Assembly: GCF_001659605.2 (NCBI RefSeq)
Contig: NC_035170.2
Span: 11,210,817 to 11,274,816, forward strand
Length of the DNA: 64,000 nucleotides
Reading direction: 5' to 3'
Source: Manihot esculenta
Taxonomy: Eukaryota > Streptophyta > Magnoliopsida > Malpighiales > Euphorbiaceae
Shown here: positions 21,763-33,427 of the stretch, piece by piece
Layout: the number at the start of each line of letters is the position of its first letter
How positions within the stretch are numbered: the stretch's first letter is position 1
Translations under genes and position numbers: made by a program
Notes under the pieces: model-generated
Seen by the model: only the letters and a program-made list of their open reading frames with translations
The model's database searches: none
Told to the model about the DNA's origin: nothing

Positions 21763-23996
21763 TGTAACGCCCCGGAAATCCGGACCGCTACCGGCGCTAG
21801 GATCCGGGTCGACTTAAGGCCGCCGGGACCCGTAGCAAGCCTGACATATAACCTGTAAACCCGTATAATCCCATACATGATCAACAACATGCATAAAAAT
21901 TAAAACTTTTCTTCATACATACTGTCATCAACTAATTCAACCTGTGCATACTTTGATCATATACATAACATAGTCCCTCTGTGGGATCTCATCAAGCCTT
22001 AAAGGCAAAACAACCTGTGTTGAGTTAGTTTACATAAACATCATAACATAAGATCATGTATGTACAAAAGGGATTAACAATACATTATGGTCAAGCACAA
22101 CTCTATCCTCAATGACTTCATTACATAACATCCTGAATATTTTTACATCTCATCATAATACAGTTGTCATGTCCACACACTATCTATTACATACATATGA
22201 CTTTTTCTCGTCTTGCCTTCTCTATCTATCCCGTACCTGCAAACCTGGGGGTTAGGGGAGAGGGGTGAGCTAGATGCCCAGTGAGTAGAACTATAAAAGA
22301 AAATATTTAAAACATGCTATCATGAAATGCGTCACTGCACAAATAAATCACACCACGGATGGACTGATTCAAAAATCCCTCAACTCCATGCCCGGCCCTA
22401 TTATGGGCACCACAGGACTTCGTATTGCCCGGCCCTATTATGGGCACCACAGGACTTCGTACTCGGAGTTATTGCCCGGCCCTATTATGGGCACCACAGG
22501 TCTTCGTATTGCCCGGCCCTATTATGGGCACCACAGGTCTTCGTATATAGAAGGCTAATGAATCATCCTAATGTCCATCCACTATCATCTATCACAACAA
22601 TACAATGCGGCATAGTCGTGAATTCTAATGCAAACAACCTATAATATGATCATGATGCATGAAGCATGATAAAAGCATTTCATTTCTTAATTTAAAAGGT
22701 TAAGCTTAGTTCCACTCACCTCTGGCTGACTCTGACAAACTCTGTAGCAGCTGGCTCACTGCTGGGGTCCTTGGTTCCTCGGGTCCGAACCTACACAGGT
22801 GGACTCCAATGAGGGACCAAACATACATAAACATAACTCTAATATATCCCCCAAAAACCCCCTAAAACATCCTGAAAATATCACATAGAGATATGCATGA
22901 AGTGGCTGAACAGGGCACTTTCGGCGGCACCTTCGGCGGCCGAAAGTCCTGGACAGAGACGAAACTCAGGTAGGTTCGGCGGCACCTTCGGCGGCCGAAA
23001 GTCCCAGACAGAGACGAAAGTCTCTTTTCGGGGGCAACTTCGGCAGCCGAAAGGCCTGCCTCCCCAGCCATGTTCGGCGGCCGAACGTGCCTTCGGCTGC
23101 CGAACCTGGTTTCTGCCAAAGGGCAGAAACTTGGCTCCTTTGTGCATTTTCGCCTCCAAACTCACCAATCATGCATATATCTCAACCAAATCATGCATAC
23201 AAGTTCCTAGGGGCCTCAAAACATCAAATACCCCAACTACAACACTTCAAACATACTCAAGCAAGCCACATTGTTCATAAATCACATAAAACCTAACATT
23301 TGCTTAAAAACTCATACAACCCTATACATGCCATTCTACCCCATAAAATCACTTAAAACTTACTTAAAACACATGAGGAGCTTAAGATCGGCTCTTACCT
23401 CTTGAAGATCGAGAGGGAGACGACCTAAACTTGGAGATCCACGAAAATGAGCTCCTGAGTTCCCAAAGCTCCAAAACTTGGTTTAAAAGCTCAAAACCTT
23501 CAATGCAAGTTTAAAACTCAAGAAAAAATGGTAGAGATTTGGAGGAAGAGCACAAGAGTTGCAAAGGGAAGGTCGGAAGCTTGCTGTGGTCGGAAATGGG
23601 AGAAAGCTCGCCCATTTCGGCTAAGTGCCCCTTTTATAGGTGGCTGGCCAGGCCACGTTCGGGGGCCGAATGTGCCTCCGCATCCATGAAATGTTCGGCG
23701 GCCGAACTTGACTTTCGGCGGCCGAACCTGAACTTCCCTAACTCATGCTTTCGGGGGCCTAACGTGCCTCCAAAACGCATGCATGTTCGGCGGCCGAACT
23801 TGACTTTCGGCGGCCGAACCTGGGTTTTCCTCCAATGCTATTTTCATGCAAAAACTCATTTAGTTTCATACTTTAAAACATTAAAATTCATGAAAACATT
23901 TTATAAAACATGTCTTTACCCTTCTAGAAGTTCCCGACATCCGAAATTCCACCGGACAGTAGGAATTCCGATACCGGAGTCTAGCCGGGTATTACA
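21763..23996 (-). repeat. Solo LTR D inside element C
   Basis: A 2234-bp LTR in opposite orientation to its host element, from TGTAATACCC (at 23996) to GGGGCGTTACA (at 21763). TATA box complement at 23629-23638. A roughly 37-bp minisatellite with four copies lies at 22390-22545, the same unit as in solo LTR B (12252-12410). There is no internal coding region. It is therefore a younger insertion of a sister subfamily that recombined to a single LTR. Confidence 0.94.
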
Positions 23997-26900
23997 CCTA
24001 TGGGTCAGTGGACCCAAGTGTGACCCATCAGTGGCAGTGTCAGTCTGCCAGTACAGTCCAGTTTTTGTTGAGGGAAGATGCCTCTCTGCCGACCTTGTGG
24101 TTCTAGATTTGACAGACTTTGACGTCATTCTAGGGATGGATTGGCTATCTACCCATGGTGCTACCTTGGACTGCAGAGACAAGGTAGTCAAGTTCAGAGA
24201 TCAAAACGAGTCAGAGGTCGTCTTCAGAGGAGACAAAAGGGGCACACCTAGAGGTCTGATATCAGCTCTTCAGGCTCGTAGGTTGCTTAGGAAGGGATGT
24301 CAGGAGTATTTGGCTCATGTGAGAGAGCTAGACAGTCAGGTCAGGGAGCCAGCCTCGGTGCCAGTTGTCAGAGAATTTCAGGATGTTTTTCCAGACGAGC
24401 TTCCAGGTTTACCACCTGCTAGGGAGATAGAGTTCGAGTTGGAGTTGATGCCTGGAACTAGACCGATCTCTATCCCTCCCTACAGGATGGCCCCAGCCGA
24501 GTTGAAGGAGTTGAAAGAGCAATTGCAAGAGCTGGTAGAAAAGGGCTTCATCCGACAGAGTACCTCACCTTGGGGTGCTCCGGTCTTGTTTGTGAGGAAA
24601 AAGGATGGATCCCCTAGACTTTGTATCGACTACAGGCAGCTGAACAAAGTCACTACCAAGAATAGGTACCCTCTGCTAAGGATCGATGATCTATTTGACC
24701 AGCTAGCCGGAGCGGGTTGTTTCTCAAAAATAGATCTGAGATCTGGGTACCATCAGCTGAGGATAAGAGAAGAAGACGTGCCAAAGACAGCTTTCAGGAC
24801 CAAATATGGGCATTTTGAGTTCCTTGTAATGCCGTTCGGGTTAACCAACGCCCCTGCAGCATTCATGGATCTCATGAACAGAGTATTTAGCCAATACCTG
24901 GATCACTTTGTTATTGTCTTCATAGATGATATCTTGGTGTATTCCAGGAACGCAGAGGAGCATGCCCATCATCTGAGGTTGGTTCTGCAGACCTTGAGGG
25001 AACATGGCTTGTATGCCAAGTTCTCTAAGTGTGAGTTCTGGCTGAGGAGCAATTCATTCTTGGGGCATGTAGTGTCAGAAAATGGGATAGAGGTGGACCC
25101 CAAGAAGGTAGAAGCTGTGGCTAACTAGCCTAGGCCCACGACAGTGACGAAAATCAGGAGTTTCTTGGGTTTGGTAGGTTACTACAGGAGGTTCGTTCAG
25201 GACTTCTCAAAGATTGCAGCTCCTCTGACCAGGTTAACCAGGAAGAATCAGAAGTTTATGTGGACCGACCAGTGCGAAGAGAGTTTTGAAGAGCTTAAGA
25301 GGAGGTTGACTTCGGCACCAGTTTTAGCTTTGCCAGCTAGCAGTGAAGACTTCACGGTCTTCTGTGATGCATCCCGAGTGGGTTTGGGTTGTGTGTTAAT
25401 GCAAAATGAAAGGGTGATTGCTTATGCTTCTAGGCAGCTGAAGAAGCATGAGTTGAATTACCCCACACATGACCTAGAGATGGCAGCAGTAATCTTTGCA
25501 CTCAAGATGTGGAGGCACTACCTCTATGGGGTTAAATGTGAGATCATCATAAGAGCCTACAGTACATCTTAAGTCAAAGAGATTTGAACTTGAGACAGAG
25601 AAGATGGGTGGAGCTGCTGAGTGACTATGATTGCAAGATTCAGTACCATCTGGGTAAGGCGAATGTTGTGGCAGACGCCTTAAGCCGGAAATCACTCGGC
25701 AGTTTATCCCACATATCGGCAGAAAGGAGGCCAGTGGTGAAGGAGTTTTACAAGCTCATTGAGGAAGGTCTACAGATGGAGTTGTCTGGTACAGGTGCCT
25801 TGGTGGCCTAGATGAGAGTGGCACCCGTGTTTCTGGAGCAGGTGGCTCAGAAACAGCATGAGGACCCGGAGTTAGTGAAGATTGCCAGGACTGTTCAGTC
25901 AGGCAATGATAGTGAGTTCAGATTCGACAGCAAGGGGATCCTCCGCTATGGGAGCAGACTATGTGTATCAGATGACATAGGGCTAAAAGGAGACATTTTG
26001 AGAGAGGCTCATAATGCAAGATACAACATTCACCCCGGAGCCACCAAGATGTATCAAGATCTAAAGAAGGTTTATTGGTGGCCAGTGATGAAGAAAGAAG
26101 TGGCACAGTTTGTGTCAGCCTGCGAAGTGTGTCAGAGGGTGAAGCTGGAACATCAGAAGCCGGCTGGAATGCTTAACCCGCTACCTATTCCAGAATGGAA
26201 ATGGGAAAATATAGCTATGGACTTCGTAGTGGGGTTACCGGCGACGTCCAACAGATTGGACTCCATATGGGTGATTGTGGGCAGACTCACCAAATCTGCT
26301 CACTTCATCCCTGTCAGGAGCGGCTATTCTGTGGACAAGTTGGCGCAGGTGTATGTTGATGAGATCGTCAGGCTGCATGGGGTTCCTGTTTCGATAGTGT
26401 CAGATAGAGGGCCCCAGTTCACCTCCAGATTTTGGCGGAATCTGCAGAACGCCATGGGTACCAGGTTGGATTTTAGCACTGCTTTCCATCCACGGACGGA
26501 CGGACAATCAGAAAGGACCATCCAGACGATAGAGGATATGCTTAGAATGTGCGTGCTGGACTTTGGCGGTTCTTGGAGGCAGCATCTACCTTTGGTGGAG
26601 TTTGCCTACAATAACAGCCATCATGCTAGCATCGGGATGGCTCCATATGAAGCTTTGTATGGGAGGAAGTGCAGATCACCTGTTTGCTGGGAAGAAGTTG
26701 GGGAAAAGGCCTTGGCAGGGCCTGAGCTAGTAGACATTACCAGCAGGGTAGTACCCATAATCAGAGAAAGGATCAAGACTGCTACAAGCAGACAGAAGAG
26801 TTATGCAGACATCCGCAGAAGACAGTTAGAGTTTCAGGAGGGGGATCTGGTATTGCTCAAGGTGTCTCCTATGAAAGGAGTGGTTCGCTTCAGAAAGAAA

Positions 26901-27254
26901 GGTAAACTAGCCCCACGATACATCAGACCCTTTGAAATCTTGCAAAAGATTGGGAATGTGTCGTACAAGCTGGATTTACCTGCTTCAATGGAAAGAATCC
27001 ATCCGGTTTTCCATATTTCAATGTTGAGGAAGTTTGTGTCAGATCCGAGCAAGGTTCTTAGTGAGCCTGATGTGGAGGTCCAAGAGGATCTCACCTATGT
27101 TGAACAGCAAGTACGGATCATAGACACCCAGATCAGAAAGCTAAGAAACAAGGAAATCCCGATGGTGAAAGTCCTGTGGAACCACCATAATTTGGAAGAA
27201 TGCACTTGGGAGACACGGGAGTCAATGCTACAGCAGTACCCTCATCTCTTTTAA
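23997..27254 (+). pseudogene. Pol polyprotein of gypsy element C (PR end, RT, RNase H, INT, chromodomain)
   Basis: Replicates and integrates the element. From 23997 the protease C-terminal half reads [22 protein letters not shown] follows with [40 protein letters not shown] and the catalytic FIDDILVYS. The frame is broken by TAG at 25126-25128 (a likely Trp codon before PRPTTV). RNase H shows [15 protein letters not shown] and then a frameshift near 25545-25560 that removes the expected FTDHKSL segment. A further TAG stands at 25809-25811. Integrase has HHCC (HPGATKMYQDLKKVYWWP, then CEVCQRVK) and the DDE residues around MDFVVGLP, VSDRGPQFTS and GQSERTIQ. The C terminus is a chromodomain-like stretch ending NLEECTWETRESMLQQYPHL. 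The part of this open frame before 23997 is solo-LTR sequence and does not belong to it. Confidence 0.93.
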
Positions 27255-27357
27255 GGTTAGATCTCTATGTGTTTATGTGCTTCGTATGTATGTATGTATG
27301 TTATGTTTTATGCCATGCTATGTGCTAGTTGAGGAACATTCGGGGACGAATGTTCTT

Positions 27358-27370
27358 AAGGGGGGGAGAA
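27358..27370 (+). other. Polypurine tract of element C
   Basis: AAGGGGGGGAGAA lies directly in front of the 3' LTR. It is the usual RNase H-resistant primer for plus-strand DNA synthesis. Confidence 0.9.
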
Positions 27371-29674
27371 TGTAATACCTGGCTAGACTCCGGTATCGGA
27401 ATTCCTACCGTCCGGTGGAATCTCGGGTGTCGGAGACCTCTAGTAGGGTAGAAGCATGTTTTTACAAATGTTTTAATGTATTCCATGATTTTAAGTAAAA
27501 AGGAAATGAGTTTTTGCATGAAAACAACCTTGGAGGAAAACCCAGGTTCGGCCACCGAACATGTATGCATTTCGGGTGTGCCTTAGGCCCCCGAAGGCAT
27601 AAGTGAGGGAAGTCCAGGTTCAGCCGCCGAACCTCAAGTTCGGCCGCCGAACATGGCATGCATGCGGAGGCACGTTCGGCCCCCGAACGTGGCCTGGCCA
27701 GCCACTATAAAAGGGTCCCTTAGCCGAAAACGGGCGAGCTTTTCTCCCCATTGTCGGCCAAGGTGAGTTCTCCGCCGTCCCTCACCAATCTTGAGCCTTT
27801 TCCTTCAAATCTTTCAAGATTTTCACAAGTTTTTGCTTTGTTTTGAAGATTTTCGAGTTTAAAGCAAGTTTTGGAGCTTTGAGGTTCAAGAACTCAAAAA
27901 TCTCCCACCTCCAAGTTTAGGACGTCTCCCTCTCGATCTTCAAGAGGTAAGAGCCGATCTTAAGCTCATTTCATGTTTAAAGTAATTTTTATGCAAGATC
28001 TATGGGGTAGAATGCATGTTTAGCTCATAGCTAGGTTTTTGAGTTATGTTGTGTTTTTTAGCAATGTGAGTTTGGATGTGTTGTAGTTGGGATTTTTGAT
28101 GGTTTGATGCCCCTAGGAACTTGTATGTTTGCTTGTGTATGTTTGGGAATGTTGTAGAATAGGTTTATGCATGATTGGATAGTTTTGGAGGCAAATGTGC
28201 ATAGAAGAGCTGAGTTTCTGCCACTAAGGGAGAAACCAGGTTCGGCAGCCGAAGGAACTTTCGGGCGCCGAACATGCTTGTGGAGGCAGCCTTCGGCTGC
28301 CAAAGCTTGCCCCCGAAAGGAGACTTTCGTCTCTGTCTGGGAGTTTCGACCGCCGAAAGTGCCGCCGAACATGCATGAGTTTCGCCTCTGTCTGGGAGTT
28401 TCGGCCGCCGAAGGTGCCGCCGAACCTGCCTGACTTTTGGCTCTGGAGGGACTTTTGGCCGCCGAACCTACCGCCGAAAGTGCCCTGTCCAGCCCTTTCT
28501 TGCATGTTTTTCTATGTTTGTTTCGTGATGTTTTAGGGGGTTTTTGGGGAGTAGTTTAGAGTTATGTTCTTGTTTGTTTGGTCCCTCATTTGAGTCCACC
28601 TATGTAGGTTCGGACCCGAGGAACCGAGAACCCCAGCAGTGAGTCAGCTGCTCCAGTGTCTGGTCCGAGCTACCCAGAGGTGAGTGGAATAACTTATTAT
28701 GTTTTAAAGCAAATAATGGACTTTTTAGCATGTTTCACGCATCATGAATGCCATGAGATGTACTAGGTTGTTTGCATTAGAATTCACGAATATGTTGCAT
28801 TGCATACTTTATTGTTGATGTGGATGAATGTTGGATGATCCATAGCCCTCGATCTACGATGTGACGATGTGATATGTACGGTACTGAATGTAAGACCAGT
28901 GGCACCCATTCTACGTTCGCTGGCACTATGTAAGGGAAAGACCAGGACCCATTCTACGTTCTGGCACAGTTGGACACTGTTATGTTATGCTATGTAAGGG
29001 AAAGACCAGGACTCATTCTACGTTCTGGCACAGTTAGACTATGTAGAGGGCTATTGGTGACAAGTTCATCCTTGATGTGATTAGCTGTGATGTGATGCAT
29101 TCCATGATCCATATGATTTAAATGTTTTTATTATTCTGCTCACTGGGCTCTAGTAGCTCACCCCTCTCCCAATTTCCCCAAGATTGCAGGTACAGGGTAG
29201 ACCAGGAGGTTTACAAAAGTAATGAAGTCACGTGTTTGTAATAGATAGAATGTGGACATGATGATTTGTAAAATGCTGTAAAGTTAGTAGTATTATGTGA
29301 TGTAATGATATTGAGGATTAGAGGTTGTGCTTGACCTATGTGTAAGGTATCCCTCTTTAACGCATGATCTCAAATATTTTTATGAAATCTTTGTAGACCA
29401 ACTCAACGTATGATGTTTTGCCCATTGGGGCATTGAGGAGATCCCACAGAGGGGTCATGTTTATGATTATGAGAATGTTCAGTGCATGCACAGGTTGAGT
29501 TTGGTGTATGATAGAATGAATGAGAGAAAAGTTTTAAATTTTTATGTATGTTGTTGATCATGTATGGGATTACACAGGTTTTCATATTGTATGTCAGGCT
29601 TGCTACGGGTCTTGGCGGCCTTAAGCCGACCCGGATCCTAGCGCCGGTAGCGGTCCGATTTTCGAGTCGTTACA
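27371..29674 (+). repeat. 3' LTR of gypsy element C
   Basis: 2304 bp, TGTAATACCT to GAGTCGTTACA; TATA box at 27706-27715. It is nearly the same as the 5' LTR apart from point changes, loss of one 20-bp palindrome unit near 27550, and one extra copy of the CATTCTACGTTC-containing tandem unit (three copies at about 28908-29030 against two in the 5' LTR). Confidence 0.95.
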
Positions 29675-30947
29675 TATGCTCCTATGGCAAGGATTACCTC
29701 TATAGGAGTTTTATTTGCATTAGCATCATTTTATAATTTATGTATTCATCAAATGAATGTCAAAATAGTATTTTTAAATGGTGATCTTGATAAGGAAGTT
29801 TATATGGAATAACATGAAGGATTTGTTCTTTCTAAAAATGAAAAGAAAGTTTGCAAATTAGTTAAAATTTTGTATGGATTAAAATAAGCTCCTAAACAAT
29901 GGCATGAAAAATTTGAAAATGCAATTTTGTCAAATGGTTTTAAACATATTGGAGCTGATAAATGCATTTACTTTAAATTTACAAAGGACTTTTGTGTTAT
30001 AGTCTGTCTCTATGTAGATGATATGCTCATTATGGGAACTAATATGTAAGGAGTAAATGAAACTCAGAAGTATTTAGCCTCGCAGTTTAAAATGAATGAT
30101 TTAGGTGAGGTTGATACTATCCTAGGGATTAAAGTAAAGAAGCATAGAGGGGGTTTTGCTTTGTATCAAACACATTATATTGATAAAGTTCTTATTAAAT
30201 TTAAGCATTTGGGCGTAAAAGAAGTAAACACCCCTTGTGATGTTTCTAACAAGTTAATAGAAAATTTAGGAAGATATGTTAGTCAATTGGACTATGTAAG
30301 TGCTATTGGTAGTTTAATACAGTAAACCTAATATTGCTTTTGCATTTTGTAAACTTTCAAGGTATACATAATCCTAGTACTGATCATTGGAAAGCAATCG
30401 AAGGAGTTTTTGGCTATCTTCAAAGAACAAAGTCTTTTGCTTTCTATTATAATAAGTTTCCTTTAGTACTTGAGGGTTATAGTGATGCTAGTTGGATAAC
30501 TAGTATAAATGATAACAAGTCTAAGTCTGGTTGGATATTCACTTAGGTGGTGGTGTTGTTTCATGGACTTCAAAGAAACAGACGTGTATAACTCATTCCA
30601 CAATGCAATATGAGTTTATAGCTTTGGCGGCAATAGGCAAAGAGATTGCATGACTGAGAAATTTATTGTTAGATATAGAGTTGTGGTCACAATCGATGCT
30701 AGCAATCTTTTTGCATTACAATAGTCAAGCAACCATGCCAAGAGCTTTTAGCAAAATTTATAATGAAAAGTCTAGAAATATTGCTTTAAGATATGGATTC
30801 ATAAGACAACTTATTTATGATGGTGTAATCACAGTTGTTTATGTGAAATCAAAGAGTAATCTTGTTGATCCATTTACAAAAAGATTATTAAGAGATTTGG
30901 TTAAGAGCATTGCGAGTGTAATGGGTTTGAAATTTTCTAGTCACTAA
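29675..30947 (+). pseudogene. Copia RT and RNase H, continuing the interrupted element
   Basis: Resumes the RT interrupted at 17512. It reads YAPMARITSIGVLFALASFY, then NVKIVFLNGDLDKEVYME followed by a stop, and the catalytic box CLYVDDMLIMG near 30010. It continues QFKMNDLGEVDTILGIKV and, in RNase [21 protein letters not shown], a shifted segment with VSWTSKKQ, and KSKSNLVDPFTKRL near the end. The copia frame ends at 30945-30947. Several stops and at least two frameshifts are present. Confidence 0.85.
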
Positions 30948-31431
30948 TAATAGAAACTTAACTTTAAAGTTAATAACAAGATATAGTTGTGACAATATTC
31001 AAGCATAGTTTGTTAAATGCTTAAGAAATAAAGTTTGAGTAATCATTACTCTTAATGAAGCTATTGGTTTATTATAAGAATCGTGAAGGTTTTCTTTTGG
31101 CTTACAATAAACTTCATCTAAGTAAACACAAGGAATGTTGTCGCTTTTATCAAAGTTTAGAAAATAAAACTTTGTAAGTGTTTGTTAAATTCAGGAGGTA
31201 ATACAAGGCTACTAAAGCTCATGATGAACAGTATAGCAATAACATGGTTTATGTGTATAGAACTTTCCAATCTTGTCAATTTAGGAATTATGGTTAAAAA
31301 TTACGTATTACCATTTAATTTTGACAAAATTCTAAAATTTTATACTAACAGAAGGTTTAAGTCGAAAGGTACCTTCTTTATACATAAATCTTCAATTATG
31401 TCTGGATGAACTTTACTAACTAAGTGGGGAA

Positions 31432-31975
31432 TTATTGGATATAGTTAGTCAAGCCAAATAATGATATTTCAATCCCATATCTAAAGTTTATGAGAGAATC
31501 TCAAAAGACGTGTCTATTGATCTCTCAAAAGATGTGTCTGTTGCCTAAAAGGTATGTTTGTTGCCTTAATAACTATTATGAACAGTTATGTCCCAAAAGG
31601 CATGTTTGTATAACTATTATGAACAGTAATGTCTCAAAAGGCAGGTCTATCGGCTTAATAACTATTATGAACAGTTTTCTCCAAATTAAGGCTATAAATA
31701 TATGTACTGATTGGACCATTTGAGATATAACCCATCTTTATCAAATTCATCTCTCATTTACTACTTATCTCTTATAGATACTCAATTCTTTTTTTATATT
31801 CTGTTCATAAGGGAATTTATATAGTTTTTGTATAGAATTCCATTGGCTTTATATCAATTCTTAAAGGAAACTGCCATATTCCCAAATAACAACTTAGTGG
31901 GGGCATAATTCCTTAAAGGACAGTGATCTCAGGTACAAAGTGTTTTTCTATTATTTTTTGTTATTTTTTCTAACA
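31432..31975 (+). repeat. 3' LTR of the nested copia element
   Basis: About 544 bp. The start is placed after the purine-rich AAGTGGGG at 31422-31429; the end (CTAACA at 31975) matches the end of the truncated 5' LTR at 10742. It contains three to four degenerate repeats with AATAACTATTATGAACAGT (31570-31680) upstream of a TATA box (CTATAAATATATG, about 31692). The exact left end is uncertain by a few bases. Confidence 0.75.
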
Positions 31976-31989
31976 AAAAATGAAGATAG

Positions 31990-33422
31990 CATACTCAAGA
32001 AAAAGGCCTGACACCTCATATCAATATTATCCTTAACCATTAGGACTTTATATGATCACTGCCAATGGAACCTCGAGCCACATATTAGACTTGATCTAAA
32101 TGATATAATCTAACCAACCTAGTGCAATCATAACCATGGACATGTGGAAAAGTTCCAATAATGAAGAGGTGCCAATGGACATATAGACAAACTTTAATGA
32201 TGATGATAGTAGGACAGTGAAACATGTCACCAAGAGAGGAAATCATATCCAGTAACGTAATTGAATCATGATGAGGGAAATGGAAAGGAAAAGGTAAATG
32301 AAGAAAAAGAAGAAAAGAGTGATCTAGTTCCTAAGCAACAAAAAGGACTCAAGTTAGCATGCCAATTTGGAAATTGCTTAAAACCATGGAGAAGCTCACC
32401 AAGGTACTAAATATCTTGAAGGCTTTATTGATGCTATACCTAAGGAAGTAACTAAAATATCATTGATCGAGGATAAATGACATAATTATTTTTACCATAA
32501 GACCTACTATTGGAAGGTAAGTGCCATAATAAGCTACTATATCTTACAATGAAGTTGAGGGGTTGAGAAGTACCTTATGTCACAATGTATGATGGATCAA
32601 CCATCAATATTTGTCCATTTAAAGTCATAATAAAGCTAAAAAGTACACCATGAGATTTTATTGAATCTAACATGATTTTCAAACTTATGATGGTTTCAAG
32701 AGAGAGGTAGTTAGTGTGTTTAAGACTATAGTGGGTTCCATTGAAATTGAAGTTGAGTTTATAGTGGTAGATATCCTTGTAGCTTTCTATTTACTGCACA
32801 AAAAGTATATTTCATCAATTAGGTGGAGCTTTCAACACTTCATAAAAAGATCAAGATAACCCAAAAGGATATTACTATTATTATTAATGAAAAAGGTGGC
32901 AAAGTAGTTGTACTACCTAAATGTGGAGAGCTCCATTTCACCAATAATAGTTTTAAGTGGTTGAAGTTCATGAAGAATAGATGGATTTTAAGGTGTCAAG
33001 CATGATAAAAGTAATGAAAGCATGGGCCTCAAAAAGCATGGAAATGCTTATGTAACCTCTTAAGAGATCAAACAAGAATTAACCATAATTTAGGTTAGAA
33101 TATGAACCCATCGAAGGAGAATATGTGAAGATGGATAGGCCACAAAAGATCAAGTTCATAAAGGAAGAAACAAGGGCATAGACCGAGGATGTTGAACTAC
33201 TAAAGCTAATGAAGGAAGCTCAAAGGGGGATACGGCTATAAACACAGATAAGATTTTAAGTTGGAGACGGAGCAACATTAATGATGAAAGGGATGGGAAA
33301 GTAGTTACACTAAGTATTGAGATCTTTATTTTGCCATTAAGTGGTTTTCAAGTGGCTAAAATTTTTAAAGACTATATGGACTCAAAGGTGCAAACATGAT
33401 GAAAAGGATAAAGTTCTTTCAT
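31990..33422 (+). pseudogene. Gypsy gag/protease relic
   Basis: Translation across stops shows remnants in the expected order. Near 32060 there is a gag C-terminal His/Asp-type stretch. At about 32590-32760 the protease reads YDGSTINICPFKVIIKLKST and then VVSVFKTIVGSIEIEVEFIV. It is followed at about 32790-32850 by the post-protease linker of Tat-like elements in decayed form (AFYLLHKKYI, HFIKRS). The catalytic triad is not recognisable. The relic is cut at 33427 by a solo LTR. Confidence 0.6.
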
Positions 33423-33427
33423 AAGAT
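33423..33427 (+). repeat. Target-site duplication AAGAT, left
   Basis: AAGAT at 33423-33427 and 35188-35192 flanks the minus-strand solo LTR exactly. Confidence 0.85.

Larger units (their letters stand above)
17513..29674 (+). mobile_element. Ty3/gypsy (Tekay/Del-like, chromodomain) element C, complete
   Basis: A 12,162-bp element flanked by TATGC (17508-17512 and 29675-29679). In order: 5' LTR 17513-19772, Met-tRNA primer site 19776-19787, gag and pol 20043-27254, polypurine tract 27358-27370, 3' LTR 27371-29674. Pol order is protease, RT, RNase H, integrase, chromodomain, as in the Tekay/Del lineage. It inserted into the RT gene of the old copia element and was itself hit by solo LTR D at 21763-23996. 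At least three in-frame stops, one frameshift and the nested insertion make it non-autonomous. Confidence 0.95.
10467..31975 (+). mobile_element. Old Ty1/copia element split by nested insertions
   Basis: The two ends are recognised because 10467-10742 and 31705-31975 are homologous LTR sequence (both contain ATAACCCATCTTTATCAAATT). Between them lies one copia coding order (gag, CCHC, protease, integrase, RT, RNase H) scattered over 21.5 kb. It is interrupted at 10804-13043, 13143-14478, 15938-16343 and 17513-29674 by younger insertions. At each of the three LTR-type interruptions the copia reading resumes after an exact 5-bp duplication. The copia parts add up to roughly 5.4 kb, normal for a full element. 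The 5' LTR has lost its U3 end, and many stops and shifts make it defective. Confidence 0.88.

Noticed and set aside
23539..23996. N-terminal extension of the long open frame 23539-25128
   Set aside because: This part is solo LTR D sequence that happens to be open into pol. The true pol sequence begins at the target duplication at 23997.
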